Of a stretch of DNA of 64,000 nucleotides, positions 1 to 11,400 are shown in pieces. How positions within the stretch are numbered: the stretch's first letter is position 1; each line of letters starts with the position of its first letter. The stretch is from Hygrocybe punicea (taxonomy: Eukaryota > Basidiomycota > Agaricomycetes > Agaricales > Hygrophoraceae): assembly GCA_963556145.1 (NCBI GenBank), contig OY744461.1, forward strand, positions 5,652,891 through 5,716,890, written 5' to 3'. The position numbers and the translations under genes were made by a program. The notes below the pieces were generated by a model, which made no database searches, had not been told where the DNA came from, and was given only the letters and a program-made list of their open reading frames with translations.

Positions 1-3000
1 TCGTGGTATGTGCAGAAGATATGTGATCCACATCATATTCCTATTACGAAGACGGCATATGGAAATACCCAGCAGCATTTGCGAGAATCATACAAGAATT
101 CATTGGAATCCTCTCGCCCACGACTTGCACCTCTCAATGTCCGACTCCCCATCAAGCCACGACTTGCAGTTACTCCAGATCAGGATTCAGACGCTGCTCA
201 TTCTACTCTCTCAACACCTTTGTCATCCCCCCCAGCATCGGTGATAGATATCAATTCTGAAGAGCCTATTGCAGCTGTTGCTGCTAATGTCAGACAGTCA
301 GGATCAAAGCGAAAGGCTCTTTCTCCTGTGACCGAACAGTTGGATGACTCCCATCTTCCTGAAGCAGATGACACTGTAGAGATTGAGAATGATGATGGCT
401 CAGAGTATGAGATTGAATCTATCCAGGAGGTTGCAATAATTGATGTAAGTATCGTCTGGATTCTTTCACTTACTCATTACTATTTCCTTTTGTAACTGAA
501 ACTCTTTGTTTAGGGGATTCCCCAATGGCGTCTAAGATTCAAGGGATACGGACCATCTGAGGACTTGTGGTATGAGCATAAGGGAATTGCGTATGTGTTT
601 CTTTTATTCCATACCAATATCTTTGTAATCTTTTGGATTTAGAAAATCTGCTCCCTGCCTTCTCAAGGAGTTTCATAGGAATCCCCAGAACAATGTTCGT
701 CCCTTACATGAACTGGTGTCATCAGCTGGGTCCGATGATGATAGCGACACTTCGGATGAGGATTGGGTTGACGACCAAGACCCAAAGCCAAAGAATACAT
801 CTTCTGCACGCCCTCAACCCGACATCATAACTGACCCACCCACAAAGCAACCAAGTTCCTCTGTAACTACAGGCATGCTTGTTATGCCTGTGGTTTCACA
901 GTTTCTCGGTCCTGTGCCTGATACGTCCTTCAAGATGCTCGATATACTTCTTGATGTGACCAGACTCCAAGAGGAAGCTATTGCGCTGGATGCTGGTCAG
1001 AACCTTGTTGGCAAGCCTATGGATTCCAATACCATTGTCAAGCTTCTTCGTGATCGTCTTGACCTTGACAATCAGGTCACAGCATTTATGGAACTTGCAC
1101 CAGAATCAAAGTACACCAACGTATCACCAAATGATGAAGCCACCCTAATTTTGGAACAGATCGTTGGCTCAGTCGATATTCTCCCTGCCCTGATGGTGGA
1201 ATCTGAAAAACTGCATTTTCTCCAAAGAGCTATCCAGTGGCAGATGTGTCATTCCTACTTGGTGTTCTTTCAGTGGTATGAAGAAAGTGGCCCACATCTG
1301 GCGCGACAGGTGGCTAACAGTCATCGAGAACACACAATTAACGCTACTTTCCCATCATTTGCAAACTGCGTCAACCATGTCGTACAATATGTCACATGTG
1401 TTCATACTCGACAACAAAGTATTGTTAGTCATGGAACCAAACGACGCAAGACCTCAGCAAAGACAACCAATTTACCGACTCCTCATCTCGAGTTCAATGA
1501 CGATTTCACAAGACTTTCACTCATACCCTCCCATTTTGTTGACAATCGCATCAAGTCCAGTTCTTCTGCCGTCACACCTCTGCCAATTGTGAATCGGACC
1601 ATCAACAATGGTGATGCAGCACTTTATGCCATTGTTTCAGAAGTCCTCTTTGCACTGTGGTGTGATGCACTTATCATCCCCTCACTTGATACAGCGGATA
1701 ACCTGTTCAACACCTCTCGACGTCGTAAAATTCCTAACGACTCAAAGACAACTCGGAACAAGAATGTAGTTGACCGCTCAATTGTTCGAGGTGGGATTGT
1801 TATGGCATTAGTTGATATTGTTGGAGAGGGCATACTGGCATCTGATGGCATCCGCAATTTCCTATCCAGTCCAGCCAGGATGTTTACCAAAAACCTGCAG
1901 AAGGATGACGCATTCGCCAGTAAACTCATTCGGGATTACGCAAGTACTATGGAACCTCTCATTACTCATGTTGAGGATTTGCTGGCCGCTAAACCAAAGA
2001 TAGCAGATTGGTGTGATTACATTGGAAAGTTGGTTAGTGGTGCTCTGGTGGATCTCGGTGATAGGAGTCTTTCTGCTCTGCCAGGTGGGGCGTCCAAGGG
2101 ATCGAGATCCAAGAAGAAATGCGTTCCACGGTCCCCACTCAAGCCTGCTCTTCCCATCAAGAAATTGGAGGACATATTGACAGATTCCAAGGCGCCACAT
2201 TTTGGTGCTCTTGCTTTAATCTGCCGTGAAGCTTTATCTGTGGATCATGGAAAGGGCATTCAAGACCTCCATCTCAATCGCGTTCTCTTAGGCCAAACGA
2301 AGCCGAAGTACCAACGGACACATACACTTAGTCAGACTTACCCATTCCGTCATGCCAGCCCATATGCGATTCTGTTTGCAAAACACTTGCCAGCCAGGCA
2401 ACTCACCGGACGACTAGGTTTGGCCAATGCATTGGTGTTTATGGTTAGTTCTCAATGTGAGGACACCGTCAAGTTTTTGAACAGCGTCACATTCTGGTCC
2501 GATTCACTGGAGGAATGTATAGAGACTTTTGATCAAATTGTCAGGAAAAACTCGCATTTCTACACCGATCTACGCTATAATCCCATATCACCATCTTCAT
2601 CCAAGACCAAGACGAGTAAAGCAGGCGATACAAAGAAGAAAACCGGCTTTTTTGCCCTGAACAGACGCGAGCAGGCAGCCTTAGGGTATATTCATTTTGA
2701 CTCACCAACCATATGGGGTCAGCCTTCCTGTCAGCTCAGTCTATTCTCAAAAATCCCCCATCGAGATCCTCTGGTGAATCGTTTTACTGAACTCTTCAGT
2801 GATGATTTTCAGACCAGGTGGACGAACTTTCTTGGACCGCTTTTCAACCAAGACCCTGCTTCCTTCACAGGAAATAAACCCACATGGAACGATATGCATC
2901 AGTTTATTTGCAAGCTCAGTGTAGCTGGCTTAGGATCAACAACACAATCCTCCCTTACTGCGTTTCAACTCACAAATAATCTCACACTTGCACACCTCTG

Positions 3001-3471
3001 CACGCCTCCTCTTGTAGAAGACGTAACAGCCTGGATATGGAAGATGAAGAAGGCTGGTGCTTATCGTGGTCTACAGGAACTAGGATTCGATGTCACATCT
3101 CTCCACAGGACCCACACATCATTCAAATGTGTGTTCAAACACTTTGATGATAATCTGTCGCAGCGTGATCGGTCTTCAATGGGATTTGACATCGGTTGTG
3201 GTGTCATTTTTGTGGAGCATATACTGTGCAAAGTCGTTCGCTGGGATAAGCGCTTGGTGTACAATTGTGGTCAGGGTGCCAGTCTGGTTGGGCTTGGAGA
3301 TGTAGCGGCTGGTAAGGTAACATGGGCAAAGGGTGCTAATCATGACGATGCATCCCTTTTTCCAATTCCTCTTAAAATGAGTCAGGATCGTCTGACAGAG
3401 CTTTTGGTTGACGGTAAGATATCTCTTATATATTTGTTATTGGTTCTCATATCACCTCTTCAGCTTCTTAG
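1..3471 (+). CDS. Chromodomain-containing protein of unknown function, 5' partial
   Basis: The frame is open from base 1, so the true start lies outside the window. Exons read 1-444, 514-590, 643-3413 and probably 3464-3471; introns at 445-513 and 591-642 have GTAAGT/TAG and GTATGT/TAG borders. Joining the first exons gives a chromodomain-like fold: YEIESIQEV, then IPQWRLRFKGYGPSEDLWY (about residues 136-168), with the aromatic-cage positions Y, F and W. That module usually binds methylated histone tails. The N-terminal part is acidic and Ser/Pro-rich. The remaining 900 residues match no domain I recognise; they contain basic stretches such as SRSKKK that could be nuclear signals. The last intron (3414-3463) is optional, because reading through ends at 3505. 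The exon structure looks intact, with no stops. Function is inferred only as chromatin-associated. Confidence 0.7.
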
Positions 3472-3726
3472 TTCCATTGCCCTAAATTCTGAATACGTCA
3501 CTTGAACTTTTGACTTGGTTGTAACATTAATGTATCTTACTGTACTTGTATGTGATGCGGTCCCATGATTTATATCGAGTTTCACATGTTTTGTTATGCA
3601 TGTATTTTGTGCTACTACTACTCAATTTGTCTGTTGGTGATTAAACCGAAGATTTTATATGATTGAGTCTTTGATTAAACAGTGTTAAATATCTGAAATG
3701 TCTCATACTACGTCTCTTGTTCATCC

Positions 3727-4851
3727 TCAGAAAAGTCCGCATTCCTCTTTAATGTCTTTAAAACTTTGGGCTTCTGAAACAATGCTTGTGCTTGTGCAAG
3801 CGCAGCTTTCTGATAAGACATTAACAATTGGGATAACAACGGACAATGAAATTTGATTTCCAACCTTTGTGAATGTATTGTCAATCAAGGCAAGCGATCG
3901 AAGCACAATCACAAGTCTAAAATCTTTGCTGACATTGTTTTTATCACCACTGGCAAGAGGGACTACCAAGAATGAAAGTCGTGCTTCCACAATATCTCCG
4001 ACAGAAATATTGGTTGGATTCATGCGGGTATATCTAAGGTAGAGTATTTGACATGGGAAATTTCATATAACTGTAAACCTTACCGGAAGCTACCATCATC
4101 CTTTGTCGCCCTTTGAAAATAGCCAACTTCATTATCCACAGTATGGCGATACTTGGAATCTACAGATGCCAGAATTCCATCAGGATCAACAAGGTTGTTG
4201 AAAGGTACAACTTCAGCAGATGCCGCAATTGCACCAGTGCTGAAATATCGGTTGCCAGCTCCTACAACAATCCATTCCTCGAACATATCAGGCATCCAGT
4301 CTTTTAACGTGTCCGAACGCATATGCTTGGCAAAGGTCGAACAAATTGTTGATATACCCTCCAAAGCCGCCTTGTACTTGTGGGTATCCAAACCAGTCAA
4401 TTGTATTGCCTGCCTAATACGCATTGGATTCCTGAAATTTGAGTAAGTTCTTCATTCACGTCATTGTGCTGGAAATACCTGGGTAGCTTGAGAACTGGTG
4501 GTAGTTCACAGTGAGTGAGGATGCCTGTCAGACGTAATACTACTTCTTCAGGTCCTTCTCCCAGTCCCCCCTTTACAAGTTGGTACTGATGACGGTCTTT
4601 CTTATAGCGGACTTGCAGTGAATCAAGAAGGCCATCAGCCTGTATGCAGCTAAGTTTTTGCTGTGTCGCAAAGATATTCAGGCTCTTACTTTAGTCAACG
4701 TGCAGAGATAGCTAGCTTGCTTGGAACCGTTATACTGTATGGAGGCTTCAAGTTCCAGTTTTTCACCTGTAATTATATGATTGAATCAAGCTATGACAGT
4801 ATAAAATTCTTCTACTCACCAGCAGCTACCAGCTCATAAAACTTATTCATA
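3727..4851 (-). CDS. Unknown intron-rich protein, divergent partner of the next gene
   Basis: The minus strand reads as exons 4821-4851, 4690-4766, 4479-4639, 4084-4431 and 3727-4033, all with GT-AG borders and matching phases. The protein starts MNKFYELVAAGEKLELEA and contains DWMPDMFEEWIVVG and MNPTNISVGDIVEARLSFLV. It is about 300 residues, with no signal peptide, membrane segment or enzyme motif that I can see. A further short intron near 3785-3860 is possible, because the tail after TFTK looks like read-through. The clean splicing argues for a real gene. It lies tail to tail with the chromodomain gene and head to head with the gene at 5197. I do not recognise the family with certainty; similar short proteins occur in multiple copies in Agaricomycetes, as far as I recall. 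Confidence 0.6.
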
Positions 4852-5196
4852 GATTGCTATGGGAGGGAGGTACTTGCGTATACAGACTATATATGCAGAT
4901 TTTCGCACGTTGGATTATATTCATATTGGTATGTCTTGTAACAAATAGCATTGGTTAGGTCTCTGGCTGTTCTCCTCTAATATATACTTTAACCAGATAA
5001 AATCGCCTCATTAATGTGCAATCTGTATTTGTCGCACTACACATCAACATTCTGTACAGTTAACAATTTGTTGAGCACATGTCTTGTAGAATGTGCTGGA
5101 AAGACGATTACATTCCTGGTACACGTGATACATGTGTATCATTATTTGTAAAAAGAGGTTATTGAAAACAAACTTGTCCTTGTATTTTACTGTATC
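4852..5196. promoter_or_regulatory. Shared intergenic region between two divergent genes
   Basis: These 345 bases separate the ATG at 4851 (minus) from the ATG at 5197 (plus), so any promoters for both genes must lie here. The sequence is AT-rich and I see no clear motif beyond scattered TATA-like stretches. The call rests on position only. Confidence 0.35.
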
Positions 5197-7956
5197 ATGT
5201 CATCCATGTCCCGTCGTGCTGCAACAAAGCAAAGCTCCAAGTATGTTTTCATTTCTGATTTAGCATAACTATTCCACCTGGGACTGATTGCTTTGAATTA
5301 GATCTATTTCTCGTAAAAAAGCAACCAAGCAAGTCAACGAGCGTGAATATGGTTCCAGGTATTCATTAAACTTCTACACGTCACTACTTACTAAGATGTT
5401 TCTATAGTGACATGGATGTACTGTATGTTGTTCAGGACTTTACACATCAACTCACAACTTACATTAAATAGAGGGGAATCGGACGTTGACAATGTCATCA
5501 AGTATCTACTTGTTCTTGCCTTAGTGACCGACCACTCATCCACTCATTTCTAAACAGAGATGTGTCATCAAAGATTAATCCATCCACTCCTACAAGGGCT
5601 TCCCGATCCATCCAGCGTTCCAAGAAACGCGCTGTATCTGAGTCTGACTCTGAAGGTCAGCCTATTGCAAAGCTACCGTAAGTGCCACCTTTGTGTATTC
5701 TAGGTCATTGGTTTAGCACACAATAGGGTTAACAAACGCCAAAAGTCTTTGTATGCATGCGTAAATGACTTAGCCATTTTTATCATGTGCTGACTTTGCA
5801 AATCTAGAAATAACAAGAAGTCTAAGTCCAAAGATGTTCCATTGGTTTATGAGGATGAGGATGAGGATGATGTATTTTTGTAAGCACCAACCGCTTTTGC
5901 ATTATCTGTTAACATGAACATGCTGATGGGACATTTACTAGCGTTAAATCTAACACAAAGAAAGCAAAAGGGTATGTATCATATGATTGCAAATACACTA
6001 TATTAACCGTATATCTGTTACCATCTATCAGCCATCAGTCTGACTCTGCATTAATTGATGTTGACGCTGAAGAATCTGAAGGGTATGCCACTTTACATTT
6101 GTGGATATGTGCTGAGGAGATCTTATCAATAGTCTTCCTGTACCGGATGATACGGCTACTGACAATATTTCTGAGGATAATCAGTCAGTGGCACGTACTA
6201 ATCGTGCAAAGTAAGTTTGTGTTGATTCTGTGTGGTACTTCCCTTATAATCCTTCACAGGGTTGTGGACAGTGATAGCGATATTGAGTTGGTCAAGTTTG
6301 TCGCTCATATGTTACTGTATCCATGCATCAATACTAATATTCTGTAGTCCTCATGTCAAAGGAAGAAAGGAGCGGTGAGTTATTCAAACTGATGCTTCAT
6401 AGGTATACTTGATTCACACCATACCAGAGTACGTGTACAAGAAACGTCAAACATCACCAATGAATCAAAGGGCTCAAACGATGAAGCTATGATACGTTCT
6501 TCAGGCAAGAATACCAAGTAGGAGCTATCTTCATCTCTGGAGTTACGCTTATATTTCTGTAGGACTGTGGTCAAGAAGAGCAAATTCAAACCAGCGACAC
6601 CCAGTGAGAATATGGTTCCAGTATATCAGAGGACAACTGAGAACAAGTTTAGTTTTTCATCGTTGATCATGTTCACCATTTGATTAGTTTCCAGGCCAGT
6701 ATCCAAGGGCAAGAAGAAAGTCACCGACCAGGAGGAGAAACTTGTGTATATGGAGGATTTGCCTGAAGCGTACGTATTGCGTATCTAATTCTATATGGCA
6801 GCTGATTAGGTAATAGTGATTCGTTTGTTAATCCTACTACTGAGAAGGCACCATTGGACTGTGAAGTCACTGACCCGGGTCTGTTTGATCCTTTCATTGC
6901 TGACACATATGGAAATCTTCCTCACCTCCGGTGTGTATGTTGTTTCTCAAGTCTTATTCTAACTCACATGTTCGATCAAGTGCTGGTACACTTGTCACAT
7001 CAAACAATGGACCGAATCCCATGGGTCCCTTTTATTTGAGCTTAATTCCTGATGTTTGTCCAGGTGTCAATATCGAGTGAGATTTATTTTATTACATTGA
7101 AAAATATACTGATGTAGTTACTCACCAATATAATTAATAGTGTTATCATCAAGGCCATTACGTTCACGAGAGCTGGGATCTTTGTTAATCCTTCACGTGC
7201 ATCACCCTCTATTGTCAAGTCCGCTGCATCTTCTGATTCTGTTCGGAGCACAAGATATGCCATTCAAGCGAACGCTCCCCACAATTTTCTCTACACCATT
7301 TTCACTTCCGTTCTTGCTGTCAACTCCTCCAATTTGCATGAGCGTGATCCTCAAGGGATGTTCCGCCAGATAACCGGCACTTTGTGCACCCAGGAGTGGG
7401 AACGCTTCTGTGCCTTCTTTTGTATGGTTTTTAAGGCCAAAGAACTTCATGCCCAGATCTATGAAGATGCGATATCCATCAGCACCAGAGCCAAGCCTAA
7501 GGACGGTGGAGGTAAACCATGATTAACTTTGTTAATATGATTGCTGAGTTGTGTATAGACCGTTCTCAGCAAGGATTCAGCCGTCCGTTTGTTGGCTAAA
7601 GGCTCACCTGCCAAATCACCTGTTAAAGTAGCCGGATCATCGAGGACTGGAGCAGTGAAGGGTGCTCTCAATTTTGATGACCATGGTGAGTTGTCGTATT
7701 TCGTTAAATTGTGTTACCAATCATTAATATGTGCTATGTATGTAACTCAGTTCCAATTTACGATGGGAGAAAGGGCAACTTCAACACGAATCAACTGCAA
7801 CTTCTAGATACAACGTTGAATCCTTGGACTGACGATTTATCTGGCAGCGTCTGTCTTGTTGGATACACCGCGAATACTTGGGTTGGCAAAGAGCTTTCCA
7901 CGCAGTTGTCACTCAACGTGCAATGGGTTGTCGTCCTCGCATCATGCAATGAGTAG
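5197..7956 (+). CDS. Unknown basic/acidic multi-exon protein with conserved C-terminal domain
   Basis: The start is ATG TCA TCC ATG TCC at 5197, followed by a dozen or more short exons separated by 50-80 bp introns (for example exon 1 at 5197-5240 with donor GTATGT). The N-terminal half is low complexity: SRKKATKQ, KKSKSKDV, acidic DEDEDD, Ser/Asp runs, typical of a disordered nuclear protein. The C-terminal half is ordered: LPHLRAGTLVTSNNGPNPMG, then a helix-rich stretch around 7150-7500, then VPIYDGR...VGYTANTWVG...SLNVQWVVVL, ending in CNE at 7956. That last block resembles a domain repeated in many Agaricomycete hypothetical proteins, as far as I recall. No catalytic motif is visible. Exon borders around 6600-6800 and 7040-7140 are tentative. 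Its pairing with the two preceding genes suggests a functional group. Confidence 0.55.
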
Positions 7957-8491
7957 TATTTGATTATCTCCAATATCTGTCGCTGAATACCTTGTATATA
8001 CCTGTACCACCTCCACCCCCCTTTGGATTCGTCTTTGTCTGGAATTGTCTGTTGATACCCTAGCCTGTACATTTTTGTATTCATGTTTTAAATTATTGCC
8101 AGCCGGTCTGCATATTGTTCTTGTCTGATTACTAAGAGTTTTTCTTACTCTGAAAGCTAAACTCCGAAAATTGAACTCAACGGTTTCAATACTCTTGCCT
8201 GCATACCATGTTGTTCCACTGTGTTGTGTTTCTATTATTGTTGCTTTTTCCTGCTCCATCTTGTCATTTGAACAGTGCTAAGGTGGGTGTCATAACTAGA
8301 TTGCTGTCTTGCCGCAACTAATATCTATCGAGAGTATAGGCTAGTTCAATTGACCCGTATCATATGGCATATACAGATGATGCGGACATGTTTGCTGGTA
8401 TATATTTCAAGATCCCATAGTCATTTGAAGCTGATAAGAATCATAGACACAAATGCATCATCGAGTATATAACTTCTGACCAATCGCATTT
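7957..8491. other. Intergenic stretch, unresolved 5' boundary of Helitron H1
   Basis: No gene was seen. The Helitron 5' end TTACGAGTTCTT found in H2 and H4 is absent here, and similarity to the H2 leader begins only near 8500-8525. The H1 5' end is therefore either truncated or too diverged to place. Confidence 0.5.
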
Positions 8492-11400
8492 GTGTTAGCT
8501 GACCTATTCATAACAACAGAAACATCTCATGGCCTTGTCCATAAGGTACAAGGCTGGGTGTTATACTATCGTCCTGATACACCCCAGGATAGGGTGTTAT
8601 ACTATCGTCCTGACACACCCCAGGATAGGACACAAATATCTATTTATCGTCTTGCTGTGTCCCAAGACAGGGTGTTATACTATCGTCCTGACACACCCCA
8701 GGATAGGACACAAATATCTATTTATCGTCTTGCTGTGTCCCAAGACAGGGTGTTATACTATCGTCCTGACACACCCCAGGATAGGACACAAATATCTATT
8801 TATCGTCTTGCTGTGTCCCAAGACAGGGTGTTATACTATCGTCCTGAAACACCCCAGGATAGGACACAAATATTTTCTTATCATCTTGTTCATCTGTCCC
8901 AAGACTGGGTGTTATATCATTGTCCTGATACACCCCAGGATATGGTGCTTTTTTATCATCCTGTTTATACACCGCAGAACTTGAGTGTAAAAACACAATC
9001 ATCTTATCATCTTGCTCATGTGTCCCATAACATGCTCTTGAATTATCAACCCGATGCACTCCAGGATATGGTGCTTTTTTATCATTCTGTTCATGCACTG
9101 CAGAACCTGAGTTTAACGACACAAATATCTCCTTATCATTTTGCTCATGTGTCCCAAGACAGGCTATTCAATTATCAAGCTAATGCATGCCAGGATATAG
9201 TGTTTTTCTATCATTCTATATATAGGTCTGCACCACAGAAATTGATTTCAAGGACACAGACAATGTGTGATTATCTTGCTCATCATGTGCCCCACAGGAG
9301 AATATTAAACAATAGTGGAGATTATCATTTTTCTCATGATATCTCTCATATAACAGAAGAAACAGTACAATGTCTTCCTGACCTAGATCACCTTTGTTCA
9401 AACCATTGGATTTTAAAGCCCAACAAAGAACTACCATTTATTATTGAATTCTATGTACGACTTCTTCTATATGTCAATGCATCCATGCATGACTCATTAT
9501 TTGTGCATGAAATACTTCCCCGGAAGTGTCAAAGAATACATCTAAAGCTGCTACAAAACATGTATGTAGCACATGACTTTGCAGTATATATGCAAAAATA
9601 TCAAACATTAATGATATATAGTTTATTGTTTATCTTTCAAGTATTTCTGGTATATTATTCACAATATTTTATAGGTCTTAATGTCATATGTACCACTGCT
9701 TTGAAACATGAATCTGCATCAGATAATAAATATTGCTCTAATGATGATACCAAGGAGAACAATACAAATATGCATAATATTGTTGGTGGTGGATCAAAGT
9801 TGTTCATATTTAATGAGCTGTCTCCTTATTTATCAAATTCCATAAGATATCCTACTCATGTGAAATTCAAATTCAGAGAATATATAAAACAATCAGATAC
9901 AAGAACTGATACATTAAATACATTAACATGTTTTGTGCCATGGGATGTGTTATTACCACAATTAACAACAGATCAACTAAAGTCCATTGCAGCAGCTCAT
10001 AATATTGTCACATATGCTAGATCTCATAAGGCAGATATTCAAACTTCAATCAAGAGCCATATATGTGCAAGTTGTGCTCAATATCTACCTGTATTTGATG
10101 TCATAGATATTGAAGTTTTAAATAAGGAATCAAAGGCATCTAATGCAAGAGCAGTGAAACGATATCAAAGCCAAAATATAGAATACAAAGTAAAAAATAT
10201 GCAATCAGTAACAAGATATCAACAAACAAAAGGTGTAGAATACAAAGTAAACAACTCACATTCTGTGACAAAATACCAACAAAAAAAAGGTGTAGAATAT
10301 AAATTAAATCATGCAAAGTCAGAACAGAAATACAAAAATAAACACAAAAACATATTTCCACCCCCACCTCTCACAGCTGCTCTACAACATACAATTATAG
10401 CTAACGCATGTCAAGATATGTCACCTGATCAGATATCAGAATCAGGATGTGCGATATGTGGTCAATTGACTTCAATTAAAGATTTATTAAAGCTCTCTAA
10501 TGTCAACGCAGACTTGAAGATATTAAGAAACCCAGATGTGACACAAGCAGAGCGGTTGACTGCTGAAGATCCCATCAAAGGCTTGGATGGCCCTGTCTTA
10601 ATTAAACAGCTGCACAATATATGCATAAGTTGCCATAAATCTTTGACAAAAAACAAAGTCCCATTGTTGTCATTAGCAAATGGAAAATGGTTAGGAGATG
10701 TTCCAGTACAGTTGATGGATTTATCATTTGCAGAACAGTTGCTGGTTGCAAGAGTACGACACAATCGTTGCATTGTAAGAGTGTCTTCAGGGATGCATAA
10801 AATGAGAGCAAATGCAATCACTTTTGCTAATCCTATTCCTAAAGTGTATGATATTCTACCTCCACCCATTGAAGACTTGGATGAAGTTCTGGCATTTATT
10901 TATACAGGGCCATGTAAGCCCACTAAATCAGACTTTGAGAGAACACCTCTTCTTGTAAGAAGAAACAAGGTTAAAGCGGCATTGGAATGGTTGAAGTTGA
11001 ATCATTGTAATTATTACGATCTGGAGATATCACAAAGAAATCTTGATCAGTATCCAGAAAATGGTCCTCCAGTTGTTGTAGATTATCATCAATCTTTTAC
11101 AAATAAAAATCCAGAGTCAACAGCTGTTAATGACATTGAAGAGGAAGATGGTGTTGAATCAGGAAAATGTCCATTTGTTGTTCATGGTTTGACAGGTGAA
11201 GAATATTCCAACAAAAGTGCCAAAGCTCTCAAGGCCATTGCATTAAAGCATTTGACTTCAAATGAAAAAGTTCTAGCCATAGGTCATGCAGCTCATCCTG
11301 AATCTATTTATGGCAATCCACAGTTATTTCCTCAAATGATGCCCTGGTTGTTTCCATATGGACTTGGTGGAATTGGCAATGCCTATCAGCAGGGAGAATT

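Noticed and set aside
4995..5020. AAAATCGCCTCATT near the divergent promoter, similar to the hairpin arm at 26358
   Set aside because: Only about 12 bases match and no hairpin or CTAG follows.
8130..8160. Possible diverged H1 5' terminus (ACTAAGAGTTTTTCTTACTCT)
   Set aside because: It can fold into a small hairpin but shares too little with TTACGAGTTCTT to call.
8566..8870. Possible CRISPR array
   Set aside because: Units are contiguous 78-base coding repeats without unique spacers, in a eukaryotic genome.
8529..9122. Alternative frames overlapping the Helitron N-terminus (also 24200-24697 and 62145-62645)
   Set aside because: By-products of the 78-base repeat; the main frame continues for thousands of bases, these do not.
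10140..10869. Minus-strand frames of 75-135 residues opposite the replicase (also plus-strand 22306-22713)
   Set aside because: Antisense shadows: they recur in each Helitron copy only because the coding strand is conserved.
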